A stretch of 56,224 nucleotides of DNA from assembly GCA_029247205.1 (NCBI GenBank), contig JAQWLT010000036.1:1-56224 (forward strand). The letters run 5' to 3'. Below the pieces are notes generated by a model. That model saw only the letters and a program-made list of their open reading frames with translations, searched no databases and had not been told where the DNA came from. Position 1 is the stretch's first letter, and each line of letters opens with the position of its first letter. This stretch comes from Phycisphaerales bacterium. GTDB taxonomy: Bacteria; Planctomycetota; Phycisphaerae; Phycisphaerales; SM1A02. The position numbers and the translations under genes are program-made. Below are positions 11,222-20,350 of this stretch, piece after piece.

Positions 11222-12920
11222 CCTGCCGAGTGACCGACAGTCAAGGCGGATAAGAGGATGGACCACCACACTGGTCGTCTGTGCCTCGATTGTTCTACTC
11301 GGTATTCCTGTTCGCGTCATTCAACTACAGATCGCACCGTCAGACTCACTCGCAGCAGCGCTCACGCATACTGTCAGCCACTCGGTGCCCTTGGTTCGCC
11401 GAGGTGACTTACTTGACCGACGCGGGCGACTCGTGGCCACGACAACACTTGGCTGGCGAGCGTTCATCGATCCGCAAGAGTCTGATGACCCAACCACGCT
11501 GGGAATGCGCCTGCAAGACAGCATTGGGCTCGATGCCCTCGATGTCGACCAAGCCTTGTCCGGAAAACTGCATCGTCGGTACATTCCCATCTCAGGATTA
11601 CTTGAAGACTGGCAGATCAGAAAGCTCAGGACCCAACCAATTTCAGGCGTTGCCCTTGAAACGCTGCCAGTCCGTCGATACCCCACAGGAACAGATGGTG
11701 GATCCATCGTGGGCATGGTCGGGTTCGAACACGATGGGCTCTCCGGCCTTGAGCACACACTGCAGTGGAAACTGAGCCCACAGCCTGGCAGCCTAGAAGT
11801 TGTGCGGGACGCTGGTCGCCGAGCGATCTGGATTCCAGCCGGGGGCTTTGATCCCGGCCGCGATGGCGATTCCATTCGCCTGAGTATCGATCTTGAAGTG
11901 CAGCGAATGGCCGAGTCGCGACTTTCCGAAGCAGTACACGAGTACGGGGCAGCTGGTGGGCGTGTTGTGATCATGGACCCCTCCACTGGTGAGATACTCG
12001 CCGCCGCAGACGTGCTTGCGTCGCCGCCAACAAGCCCCGCGCGTTTACAACGCCATCGATGCGTCACCGACCCCTACGAGCCTGGGTCGACATTCAAGCC
12101 CTTTGTATGGGCCGCCGCAACCCAAGACGGCACGGCAAGCCCGGACGAAGTGCTGCCGACACCGTCATCGGGCGCACATCGAACAAGTTTCGGTCGCCGG
12201 ATTCGCGATGTCCACACCTACGGGCCTACATCGTGGCGGCGAGTGCTTGTCAAGTCACTCAATAGTGGTATGGCCATTGTTGCGGAGCGAATGCAGCAAT
12301 CTCGTCTTCAAGAACTCATCTCTACGCTCGGGTTTGGACACCTCACCGCTTGTGGACTTCCAGGGGAAACTCGGGGCATCGTCACGACGCCACGCAATTG
12401 GTCTGCGTACACACAAACTTCGGTCGCCATGGGGCACGAAATCGCAGTGACACCTATTCAGATGGCCCGAGCCTTCTGTGTCTTTGCCGGTGATGGTTCG
12501 ATACCCATTCCCACAATCCATGCACTCAACCAAGGAACCACCATCATTCGTATGCCCGTGTACGACGCTGACACAGTGCAAGTAACCAGAGAGACGATGG
12601 GACTGGTAATGACCGAAGGTACCGGGCGGCGAGCACAGTCTGATCTGTACTCCATGTTTGGCAAGTCAGGCACCGCCCAGTTACCCAAGAAAGAGGGCGG
12701 CGGCTATCACGAAGATCGGTACATCTCTAGTTTCATTGCCGGTGCGCCAGCCAAGCAAACACGCATCGTCGTGCTGTGCGTGATCGATGATCCAGACCGC
12801 TCGCTTGGCCGCTGGTACGGAGGTTCTACAGCAGGTCCGGTGGTAAAAGACTTGGTCGACCGCGTATTGCCATATCTCGGAATCGCTCCTGACACGTTGA
12901 TGGCCCAAAGAACCAAGTAG
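11211..12920 (+). CDS. ftsI: Peptidoglycan D,D-transpeptidase, FtsI/PBP2-type class B PBP
   Basis: The protein has 569 residues: short cytoplasmic N-terminus, membrane helix (about 22-40), PBP dimerisation domain (RRGDLLDRRGRLVATT) and a C-terminal transpeptidase domain. The active-site serine lies in PGSTFKPF (S-x-x-K), the second motif is SLN in KSLNSGMAI and the third is KSGT in FGKSGTAQ in place of the usual KTGT. It cross-links septal peptidoglycan in families of this type. The ATG at 11211 was chosen because the membrane helix follows at the usual distance; an upstream extension lies inside the FtsL-like gene. No mur genes follow, so the cluster is broken here. Confidence 0.93.
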   Translation: MSPDLPSDRQSRRIRGWTTTLVVCASIVLLGIPVRVIQLQIAPSDSLAAALTHTVSHSVPLVRRGDLLDRRGRLVATTTLGWRAFIDPQESDDPTTLGMRLQDSIGLDALDVDQALSGKLHRRYIPISGLLEDWQIRKLRTQPISGVALETLPVRRYPTGTDGGSIVGMVGFEHDGLSGLEHTLQWKLSPQPGSLEVVRDAGRRAIWIPAGGFDPGRDGDSIRLSIDLEVQRMAESRLSEAVHEYGAAGGRVVIMDPSTGEILAAADVLASPPTSPARLQRHRCVTDPYEPGSTFKPFVWAAATQDGTASPDEVLPTPSSGAHRTSFGRRIRDVHTYGPTSWRRVLVKSLNSGMAIVAERMQQSRLQELISTLGFGHLTACGLPGETRGIVTTPRNWSAYTQTSVAMGHEIAVTPIQMARAFCVFAGDGSIPIPTIHALNQGTTIIRMPVYDADTVQVTRETMGLVMTEGTGRRAQSDLYSMFGKSGTAQLPKKEGGGYHEDRYISSFIAGAPAKQTRIVVLCVIDDPDRSLGRWYGGSTAGPVVKDLVDRVLPYLGIAPDTLMAQRTK

Positions 12921-12926
12921 CGAGCG

Positions 12927-13865
12927 TCATCGCCACGTCGGCGGTTCTCCCGAGATCGCCGCTAGTTCGCGACTCCCTCCAGCGAGCAGTATCCCCACAG
13001 CCCAGAGACCGGCAAATACGATTGCAGCCACAATCGCATCAACAGCCATGCACCAACTCGCCGCGAGCAGTGGTTGCCACAAGGCAACCAACCGAATCGC
13101 CCGCCTCGCCGCGATCCGCCGAGTAGAAGACCTTGGCAATACTCCTCTCATGGTCAGTCCCAGAAGCAACAATCCACCGAGTGGCCACAACAGGACAACT
13201 GGCGAATGCCCCGCAAGCCAACTCGCATTTGCACCCATTCCACGCAATGTCAGAATCACTCCCGACAAAACAAACCAGGCGAACACTACGACCACCAATG
13301 CTCGACCTGACAGGATGGGTCGTTTGTCCGCCAAGATGTGCACACCAATTGAGGTAAGCACCACAATCGACATCGCCAGCCACACAACTGTGGGCATCGG
13401 CATTTGCCAGTCTGGCACCAGCATGATGCCGGCAACCAAGGACCCAGGTACGACAAGCCCGATCGCGGGAATGAACTTCGCGACTCCATTGTGGAAGAGC
13501 AGCAGCATTGCAAGGACCAACGTGACCCATGTCGCATCGCGGCCAAGTGCCGTCGCCATGGCAATGGCCACGACCAGAGATCCGACCAATACCAATGCGT
13601 CCGGCCCCGTTGATGCAGAAGGACGTGTACCTGAGATCGCAGCATCACGACGGCGATCGAGCAGATTGTTCATCGCAGCGCCATAAGCGACGAGCCCAAT
13701 AGCTGCGCCCACTGCAGAGAGGAGCGCTAGGCCGCGTGGAAGATCAGGCCACGGGGGCACACCATCACCCGCTGCCCACTCAACGAGCACAACCGTCAAT
13801 GCCGCGTTGCACGCTGCCCCAAATGCAACAGCCAGGGCCGTGTGATGATCTCTGGGTCTACTCAC
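12927..13865 (-). CDS. UbiA-superfamily prenyltransferase-like membrane protein
   Basis: About nine hydrophobic segments fill the 312 residues. The first UbiA signature is recognisable as NNLLDRRRDA (residues 66-75) followed by TRPSASTG, which corresponds to NDxxDxxxD and the RP-x-x-S-G tail, with the first Asp changed to Asn. The second Asp-rich motif is poor (ADKRPILSG). Family members attach polyprenyl groups to aromatic acceptors or haem; the substrate here cannot be told. A GTG start at 13865 with GGGAG upstream was chosen because the longer frame would run into ribH. It converges with ftsI with only 6 nt between stops. Confidence 0.7.
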   Translation of the reverse strand: MSRPRDHHTALAVAFGAACNAALTVVLVEWAAGDGVPPWPDLPRGLALLSAVGAAIGLVAYGAAMNNLLDRRRDAAISGTRPSASTGPDALVLVGSLVVAIAMATALGRDATWVTLVLAMLLLFHNGVAKFIPAIGLVVPGSLVAGIMLVPDWQMPMPTVVWLAMSIVVLTSIGVHILADKRPILSGRALVVVVFAWFVLSGVILTLRGMGANASWLAGHSPVVLLWPLGGLLLLGLTMRGVLPRSSTRRIAARRAIRLVALWQPLLAASWCMAVDAIVAAIVFAGLWAVGILLAGGSRELAAISGEPPTWR

Positions 13866-13962
13866 TCGCTGGAAACTCCCTACGTACGCGGCGGGCGCGG
13901 TACGATAGCCCCTCAGAACAATGCCGCCACATGAATGCAGCGTTTCACTACAGATCATCCAC

Positions 13963-14457
13963 ATGCCAACCTATCGACACCCCGCTCCAAGCACCCTCGC
14001 ACGCGATCTTCGAATCGCAGTGGCCATATCGACATATCACGAAACGGTGACCGAGCCACTGGCCGAAGGGGCCACCGAAGCATTTCTGAATGCCGGAGGC
14101 CAGCCGAACAATCTGACGACCATGCCTTGTCCTGGGGCATGGGAATTGCCCGTGGCAGTCGCGGCGATGCACGAGCGGTTGCGTCCGCAACCCGACGCCT
14201 ACTTAGTACTCGGGTGTGTCATTCGAGGCGAGACGACGCATGATCAGTGGATCAATAGCGCCATCTGTGGGGCCCTCGCAAACTTCAGTGTCCGCATTGC
14301 CACACCAGTTGGCCTTGGCCTACTGACCTGTAACACGATGGAGCAAGCAATGGCACGCGCAGGTGGCGAGCGAGGCAATAAGGGATCCGAGTCGATGTCT
14401 GCTGTCATTGAACAAGTCACGGCCATTACCAAATTTGGAAGCGTTGTGCCTTCATGA
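13963..14457 (+). CDS. ribH: 6,7-dimethyl-8-ribityllumazine synthase
   Basis: Lumazine synthase condenses the ribitylaminouracil intermediate with dihydroxybutanone phosphate, the step before riboflavin. The product has 164 residues. Family motifs are PGAWELPVA, the GCVIRGETTHDQ signature with the catalytic histidine, and the C-terminal GNKGSE. The ATG at 13963 was preferred to 13921 since it gives the normal length. Its stop overlaps nusB by 4 nt, a common ribH-nusB pairing. Confidence 0.95.
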   Translation: MPTYRHPAPSTLARDLRIAVAISTYHETVTEPLAEGATEAFLNAGGQPNNLTTMPCPGAWELPVAVAAMHERLRPQPDAYLVLGCVIRGETTHDQWINSAICGALANFSVRIATPVGLGLLTCNTMEQAMARAGGERGNKGSESMSAVIEQVTAITKFGSVVPS

Positions 14458-14882
14458 ATGACCTACATGTCATCCGCAGAGGGGCGTTGCTTGCGATGTG
14501 TCAATTCGATGCTGGTCGTGATGACGACATAGAGAGTGTTCGCGAGGGCCTGCGTGGAAGTGACATCGAGGAGCGATTACTCGACGCCGCGATCTCGCTC
14601 GCGGAGGATGCATGGAGTGGCCGCGCCGAGACTGATGCAACGACGAAACTGCTCATGTCCGAGTGGCCGATCCACCGCCAGCCCATCGTCGATCGATCCA
14701 TTATTCGTCTCGCCGCATGGGAGATTCGCTCAGGCCAGGTGCCTCCACGTGTCGCAATCGATGAAGCCATCGAATTGGCACGTGAGTTCAGTACCGAGCA
14801 CTCACCACGCTTCGTCAACGGCGTCCTTGATCGGTACTGGCACGGATTCACACCCCCACCACCAGTCGAACAGGTGGACTAG
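14454..14882 (+). CDS. nusB: Transcription antitermination factor NusB
   Basis: All-helical RNA-binding protein of the rRNA antitermination complex, 142 residues. Typical features are RRGALLAMCQFD at the N-terminus and the C-terminal RSIIRLAAWEI...VAIDEAIELAREFS...RFVNGVLD. Translationally coupled to ribH by ATGA, and 6 nt before ftsY. Confidence 0.94.
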   Translation: MNDLHVIRRGALLAMCQFDAGRDDDIESVREGLRGSDIEERLLDAAISLAEDAWSGRAETDATTKLLMSEWPIHRQPIVDRSIIRLAAWEIRSGQVPPRVAIDEAIELAREFSTEHSPRFVNGVLDRYWHGFTPPPPVEQVD

Positions 14883-14888
14883 ACAACT

Positions 14889-15812
14889 ATGGGACTCGTT
14901 GGATCGACAATCGGCGCCATCAAGCGGGGGCTCTCCCGCACGCGATCAGCCATGGGCGGTTCGCTCGCCCGTTTGCTCAAGGGACGCCGTCTCGACGCTG
15001 ACACAATTGATGCAATTGAGACGTACCTACTCGAGGCAGACGTCGGGGTCAAAGCCACGACCGAAATCATTGCGGCACTGCGAGCAGACGCAAAGGCTGG
15101 GCATATGGAACACGGCGAGGATGCGATTTCGTTCTTGCAGACTCGGATCCGCGAACAACTTGGCGAGCCAATCCCAATCGCAGAGACCCAGGACAGACCA
15201 ATGGTCATTTTGGTCGCAGGCGTCAATGGCGTCGGCAAGACAACATCGGTCGCCAAGATCGCCCATTCATTGCGGGCAGAGGGTCGCTCGGTCCTCTTGG
15301 CGGCCGCTGACACTTTCCGAGCAGGTGCTGTCGAACAGTTAGCCACGTGGGCCAAGCGGCTCGATGTGGATCTTGTTCGCGGGAGCGAGGGCGGAGACCC
15401 TGCAGCCGTCGTCTGGGATGCAATTGATGCAGCAATCGCCCGTGATGTCGACGTCTTGCTCGTCGACACTGCTGGCCGGATGCACACTGAAGAGAGCCTG
15501 ATGCGGCAGTTGACCAAAATCCGAGATGTACTCGAAAAGCGAATCCCAGGCTCGCCACATGAAGTATTGCTGGTCTTGGATGCCACGCAAGGACAAAATG
15601 CACTCGTCCAAGCACGGACCTTTGCCGAGGCCGTCGACGTATCTGGGATCTTTCTGGCCAAACTCGATGGCACCGCCCGAGGAGGCATCGTGGTCGCCAT
15701 CGCGGCGGAACTGGGCATCCCCCTCAAACTCATTGGGCTTGGCGAACGTCCCGAGGATGTCGAACCATTCGATCCATCAAGTTTCGTTGCAGGGCTCTTT
15801 GACGAGCACTGA
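14889..15812 (+). CDS. ftsY: Signal recognition particle receptor FtsY
   Basis: SRP GTPase receptor that docks ribosome-SRP complexes to the translocon. The 307-residue protein has a short N-terminal region with basic residues, then the four-helix N domain and the GTPase G domain: GVNGVGKTT (G1), DTFRAGAVEQL, DTAGR (G3), LAKLDGTARGG (G4 region) and GLGERPEDVEPFD at the C-terminus. The acidic A domain of E. coli FtsY is absent, as in many bacteria. Confidence 0.96.
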   Translation: MGLVGSTIGAIKRGLSRTRSAMGGSLARLLKGRRLDADTIDAIETYLLEADVGVKATTEIIAALRADAKAGHMEHGEDAISFLQTRIREQLGEPIPIAETQDRPMVILVAGVNGVGKTTSVAKIAHSLRAEGRSVLLAAADTFRAGAVEQLATWAKRLDVDLVRGSEGGDPAAVVWDAIDAAIARDVDVLLVDTAGRMHTEESLMRQLTKIRDVLEKRIPGSPHEVLLVLDATQGQNALVQARTFAEAVDVSGIFLAKLDGTARGGIVVAIAAELGIPLKLIGLGERPEDVEPFDPSSFVAGLFDEH

Positions 15813-15886
15813 AAGAAGTCATCCGCTTGTGAAGGCGGTCTTCCGGGAGTATCGTCCTCATCGTGTACGGCACATTGGCCACCATC

Positions 15887-18800
15887 ATGCGGCGGCGTTT
15901 CCGTCAGATCACCCAACTCGGGTTGGCTGGGCTGCTTCTCGGCCCCTTGGCATTCAACGCCGAAGCAGCAAGAACCATCCCAGCTCAGAACGGCGGCACG
16001 CTCGATGGATTTGTGCTGCCGGTTGAACCGCGTGATGGGGATATCACCATTCGGGCCCTCCGCGGCTGGCACTGGCGATCTGGATCGACCCAGAGGCTCA
16101 TTGTGCAAGGCGATGTGCGGGTGGAAGTTGCGGGGTGGACATTCGAAGGCTCACGCATCGTTTTGTGGCTTGACCGCATTCCAAGCAGCGACGGCGTCGT
16201 AACACAAATCGCTTTATGGGTGCCAGACGCGACCTCACATACCGCCGGAGTTGGACGAGGTACATCGGGTCGCAACATCATGGTCATCGGATCGATCCGG
16301 GGCGAGACCATCATCGATGCCGCACTGATGACGGCCGAGCGACCAAAGCAACTGGCACATTTGATTCAGCGAGCAGATGATCGACTTTCCAACTACGTTC
16401 AGTCTGTTACAAGTCAACCACCTCCGCTCACTGACTACCCCACCGTCGTTCCCCCACCTGAACTTGCCAAGCCGTTTACTCCTGTACCTGGCGGATCCAT
16501 TCCTGCTGCGGCTTCTTCGCCCATTGCCCCAACCGCACTCGGTGCTCAGTGGCTGCGCAAACCCGGAGCCACCGTTGCATTCAGCGGCAACCATGTCACA
16601 GTCGACGGAGGCGACACCGAGTCAACCATTCTGGCCGACGGGAATGTGGTCATCTTGTATAAACCGGCCAATCGCTCCGATAACCTTGGTGCCTTGCGAT
16701 TATCAGCTGAACGTGCCGTCATCTACCTCTCGCCGGGGCAGCTTGCTGACTCGGCCAACTCGTTATCAGCCGAGGATGTCCGCGGGGTCTATCTTGAAGG
16801 CGCCGTCATAGCCGAGTCGGACCGCGAGGACTATGTCGTTCGGGCGGAGCGGATGTACTACGACTTCGTGACAGACCGCGCGATCATGCTCGATGCAGTG
16901 CTGCGTACCTATGACCGAGAACGCGGTGTTCCAATCTACGCCAGAGCAGCAGAGTTGCGGCAATTGGCTTCGGACCAGTGGTCCGCCAAGAATGTACGGC
17001 TCTCTGCTTCGTCATTTGCAACACCCACGCTCTCAATAGGCAGCAGCACCGCGACCATTCGGCAAGTGCCTGGCACCATACGGGCCGACGGCACAACGGC
17101 GGATACCCGCATCGAAGTCACAGGCGAACACAACACCATTGAAGCTGGTGGATTGCCCTTCATGTACTGGCCATATTTCAAGGGCTATGCTGATGGCATG
17201 CCACTGCGAGGGCAATCGACGAACTTTGAGAATTATCAGGGGGTCGGCGTTGAGTTGCGATGGGATCTGCAGATGCTGCTGGGCCTTGACCCCATGCCGG
17301 AAGACGACCTCATACTTGAAACCGGCGTCTACACCAAGCGAGGACCCTCACTTGGATTGAACTGGAACTGGCGGCGTCCCGGCGAAGTGGGTGGTCTCAA
17401 CATGTGGGGCATCCACGACGACACCAATAAAGAAGAACGGCTATCCACAGGCATTACGCAAGTTGTACCTAAGACGTGGCGTGGGTTCCTTGACTTCGAA
17501 GACAAGGTCGCCCTTGGCAACAACTGGAACTTACAGATGCAGGCCTCGTGGATTTCTGACTCCACCTTCATAAATTCATGGCGTCCAGATGATTTCCGCA
17601 ACAGGCGTGAGTATGAGACCAATCTCTACTTAAGTAATGACGAGGGCAACTCGTCAATGTCGGTGCTCTTCGACTACACGCTCAATGACTTCATCTCTAA
17701 TAGTTGGCTACTGGCCTCACAAGGCTTCGCGCTCGACGAATTCCCACGAGCCTCATACCAACGCTTTGGAAAAGACTTCTTTGACATGTTTACGTGGAGT
17801 GGCGACATCACATTCAGCCGCTTCAAGGCTATCATTCCGACAGGAACTGCGGCGGATAACGGCATTGGCGCAAACGTGTTCAACGGCATGCCACTCGCAT
17901 CGGGGCCCCCGAATAATGTCCTCTTTAACGGCACTCAGCAACTCTCCGAAGCACTCAGCCAAGAGGGCATTGGCGACGATTGGTCGACTCGCGTAACCAG
18001 CATGCACCATGTCACCATGCCACTGGCGTGGGGACCGGTACAAATCACGCCCTTTGCCGTTGCCCAGGTCCAAGGCTTTCTTCAGAACGAAACGTCTTTC
18101 ACCAACGAAGACACAGACTTCCGAGGCATCGGCGGAATGGGCGTCCACACGACGACGACATTTCAGCGGGTCTACAACGACGTGCAGAACGAAACGCTCG
18201 GCATCAATCGACTTCGTGTCTTGATGGACCCATGGGCAAAGGCATGGATCTCTGGCGCCAACTTCAACCCGATCGACGCGCCAGACTATGACCCACTCGT
18301 CGATGCCACCAGCCGCGGTGGCGCGGTGGAATTAGGTGTTCGCCATCGACTGCAAACACAGCGCGGCGGTGCGGGTCGTTGGTATGACGTCGACTGGCTC
18401 ACGACCAGCGTGGCCGCAACGTTTAGTACCAGCGATGCAACGCGTCGATGGTTCACGCCTCGGTGGTACGACAACAATCCGCTGTACTCGTCATTTGGAA
18501 ACTTCGTCAATAGTTCTTTCGACTTCCGACCCGCCGAAGCACTCACCTTCACTGGCGAGGGAACGTGGGATCTCGACCGAGATGGCTTTACACGCGGCGC
18601 GATCGCCATGAATATTGATCACTCGCCTCGATTCTCTTCTGGCATTGCCTTCCGTTACTTTGCAGTCCCCGAAGAGTATGAAACATTCGCAACAGCCAAC
18701 AACAGACCGGGATGGATTGATCAGGCCAGGGGTCAATTGCTAAGTTTTCCGTTGCGTTATGAAGTCTCTAAGACCTACCTGCTCGCAGTCAATCCTCAAT

Positions 18801-18946
18801 ACAACTTCTCAGAGGACGACTTCCAATCGGTATCAGCCACACTCACACGACGGCTTGCAGACTTTGACCTGCTCTTCTATGTCAGTTACGACCAAATCCG
18901 CGATGAAGCAACTGCCGGTATCAGCTTGAGCAATACGAAGTTCTAG
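15887..18946 (+). CDS. lptD: LptD/OstA-like LPS-assembly outer-membrane protein
   Basis: The protein has 1019 residues and a signal peptide (residues 1-25, ending NAEA). The region about 205-390 resembles the OstA periplasmic jellyroll (repeated short strands, GVYLEGAVIAESDREDYVVRA). The rest is strand-rich with alternating polar/hydrophobic residues and aromatic girdles and ends in Phe (SLSNTKF), as outer-membrane beta barrels do. The middle (MSVLFDYTLNDF, FPRASYQRFG) resembles LptD. It is longer than E. coli LptD (784). Function in LPS insertion is inferred. An upstream GTG (15863) is an alternative start. The stop codon overlaps that of rsmA. Confidence 0.78.
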   Translation: MRRRFRQITQLGLAGLLLGPLAFNAEAARTIPAQNGGTLDGFVLPVEPRDGDITIRALRGWHWRSGSTQRLIVQGDVRVEVAGWTFEGSRIVLWLDRIPSSDGVVTQIALWVPDATSHTAGVGRGTSGRNIMVIGSIRGETIIDAALMTAERPKQLAHLIQRADDRLSNYVQSVTSQPPPLTDYPTVVPPPELAKPFTPVPGGSIPAAASSPIAPTALGAQWLRKPGATVAFSGNHVTVDGGDTESTILADGNVVILYKPANRSDNLGALRLSAERAVIYLSPGQLADSANSLSAEDVRGVYLEGAVIAESDREDYVVRAERMYYDFVTDRAIMLDAVLRTYDRERGVPIYARAAELRQLASDQWSAKNVRLSASSFATPTLSIGSSTATIRQVPGTIRADGTTADTRIEVTGEHNTIEAGGLPFMYWPYFKGYADGMPLRGQSTNFENYQGVGVELRWDLQMLLGLDPMPEDDLILETGVYTKRGPSLGLNWNWRRPGEVGGLNMWGIHDDTNKEERLSTGITQVVPKTWRGFLDFEDKVALGNNWNLQMQASWISDSTFINSWRPDDFRNRREYETNLYLSNDEGNSSMSVLFDYTLNDFISNSWLLASQGFALDEFPRASYQRFGKDFFDMFTWSGDITFSRFKAIIPTGTAADNGIGANVFNGMPLASGPPNNVLFNGTQQLSEALSQEGIGDDWSTRVTSMHHVTMPLAWGPVQITPFAVAQVQGFLQNETSFTNEDTDFRGIGGMGVHTTTTFQRVYNDVQNETLGINRLRVLMDPWAKAWISGANFNPIDAPDYDPLVDATSRGGAVELGVRHRLQTQRGGAGRWYDVDWLTTSVAATFSTSDATRRWFTPRWYDNNPLYSSFGNFVNSSFDFRPAEALTFTGEGTWDLDRDGFTRGAIAMNIDHSPRFSSGIAFRYFAVPEEYETFATANNRPGWIDQARGQLLSFPLRYEVSKTYLLAVNPQYNFSEDDFQSVSATLTRRLADFDLLFYVSYDQIRDEATAGISLSNTKF

Positions 18947-19752
18947 CCACCTGCGGTCCGCTCGTACAACCGCCAAAAGTCATCGATCTCAAGACGTTCG
19001 CATCGCCATGTCGGATCGATGCCCACTGATGTCACCAGCTCACGACCAAGTACGCCGCCGAGTTGCTTCCGTCGCGTACTGAACAACCTCGTTACAAACG
19101 CAGCGAAGTCGTGTGGATCGCTCCGTTCTGCATGAGTTGGAATGATTCCTACCATGGCACTGGTTACCTTTGGCGTAGGCCAGAAGCATGTTGGCGGAAG
19201 TACGGCCAAGCGTTCGACCGAGGCCATGGCTCGAACAATGACGCCCAGAGGTCCCCACGCTGCCGTTCCAGGTGATGCCAGCAACCGATCTGCGACTTCA
19301 TTCTGAATGGTGATCCACTGCCCAAGGCAATTCGCATGTGTCAAGAGCAACTCACACATCAGTGGGCTGGCCACTTGGTACGGCAAGTTTGCTATGAGTT
19401 TGAAGGAACGGCCACCAATCGCTGCGACAAGTTCTGGAGCGAGTCGACGTGACTTGCCAAGACAGTCGCCACAAATGAGCCGAATCTGCTCCCCCAGTCT
19501 CGACTCAACAAGCTCAGCGAGATCTCGATCTATCTCCACTGCGATGACATCGGCACCCTTGGCAAGTAATGCTTCAGTCAGCGTACCGGTACCGGGGCCA
19601 ACCTCAAGAACAAGGTCACCACGCTTCACTTCAGCAGACGAAACAAGTCGTTTCAGAAAGTTGTGGTCATGCAAGAAATTCTGGCCGAACCGGTGGCGAG
19701 GGTGCAGTCCACGGTCGGCCAGCATGGTTTTGATTTCAGAAAGCCGCTGCAC
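18943..19752 (-). CDS. rsmA: 16S rRNA (adenine-1518/1519-N6) dimethyltransferase
   Basis: RsmA (KsgA) dimethylates two adjacent adenines near the 3' end of 16S rRNA. The 269-residue protein has HRFGQNFLHD at the N-terminus, the SAM motif LEVGPGTGTLT, IAVEIDRDL, and the catalytic NLPYQV. It follows efp by 9 nt and ends on the same CTAG palindrome as lptD. Confidence 0.96.
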   Translation of the reverse strand: MQRLSEIKTMLADRGLHPRHRFGQNFLHDHNFLKRLVSSAEVKRGDLVLEVGPGTGTLTEALLAKGADVIAVEIDRDLAELVESRLGEQIRLICGDCLGKSRRLAPELVAAIGGRSFKLIANLPYQVASPLMCELLLTHANCLGQWITIQNEVADRLLASPGTAAWGPLGVIVRAMASVERLAVLPPTCFWPTPKVTSAMVGIIPTHAERSDPHDFAAFVTRLFSTRRKQLGGVLGRELVTSVGIDPTWRCERLEIDDFWRLYERTAGG

Positions 19753-19761
19753 AGACGAGGC

Positions 19762-20334
19762 TCAGGCCTTCCCGAGATACTCGCCTGTCTCGGTGCTGAT
19801 TCGCACGCGTTGACCGATGTCAATAAACGGTGGCACCCGGACGCGGGCGCCCGTTTCAACCGTTGCTTCTTTGAGCTGGTTGGTCGCGGTCGCACTCTTT
19901 GGCTGCGGAGCTGTATCAGTAATATCCATCTCCACTGCTGCTGGCAGATCAACTGCCAACGCACGCCCTTCAAAAATAGCGACTGTGCACTCAAGGTTTT
20001 CAGTCAGCCAGTTTGTCATCGTGCCGAGCATTTCTCCATCAATCTCGAGTTGCTCAAAGCTCTCACCATCCATGAAGACAAATGGGCCCTTGCCATGGCC
20101 ACTTGAGTCATACAAGAATTGCATCGGCCGCCGATCAATGGACACATCTTCAAGCTTGTCACTCGAGTTGATACGGTTTGTCTTGATCGTGCCGGAATCG
20201 ACATTCTTCATTTTGGCCTGCACATACGCGGGCCCCTTGCCAGGCTTCACATGATCGGTATCGATCACTACTTGAAGTTGACCATCAAAGATGATGGCCT
20301 GTCCCTTTTTCAGATCTGTTGCCTTGATGGGCAT
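19762..20334 (-). CDS. efp: Translation elongation factor P
   Basis: EF-P relieves ribosome stalling at proline runs. The 190-residue product has three beta-barrel domains: KOW-like N-terminal domain with the conserved loop KPGKGPA (Lys33 at the tip, the position that is modified in many bacteria), a central OB domain, and the C-terminal domain ending in VRVPPFIDIGQRVRISTETG. No lysyl-type modification enzyme is seen in the window. It lies 16 nt after rny and 9 nt before rsmA, suggesting one transcript. Confidence 0.97.
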   Translation of the reverse strand: MPIKATDLKKGQAIIFDGQLQVVIDTDHVKPGKGPAYVQAKMKNVDSGTIKTNRINSSDKLEDVSIDRRPMQFLYDSSGHGKGPFVFMDGESFEQLEIDGEMLGTMTNWLTENLECTVAIFEGRALAVDLPAAVEMDITDTAPQPKSATATNQLKEATVETGARVRVPPFIDIGQRVRISTETGEYLGKA

Positions 20335-20350
20335 TGGTCGCGTCTCCTGC

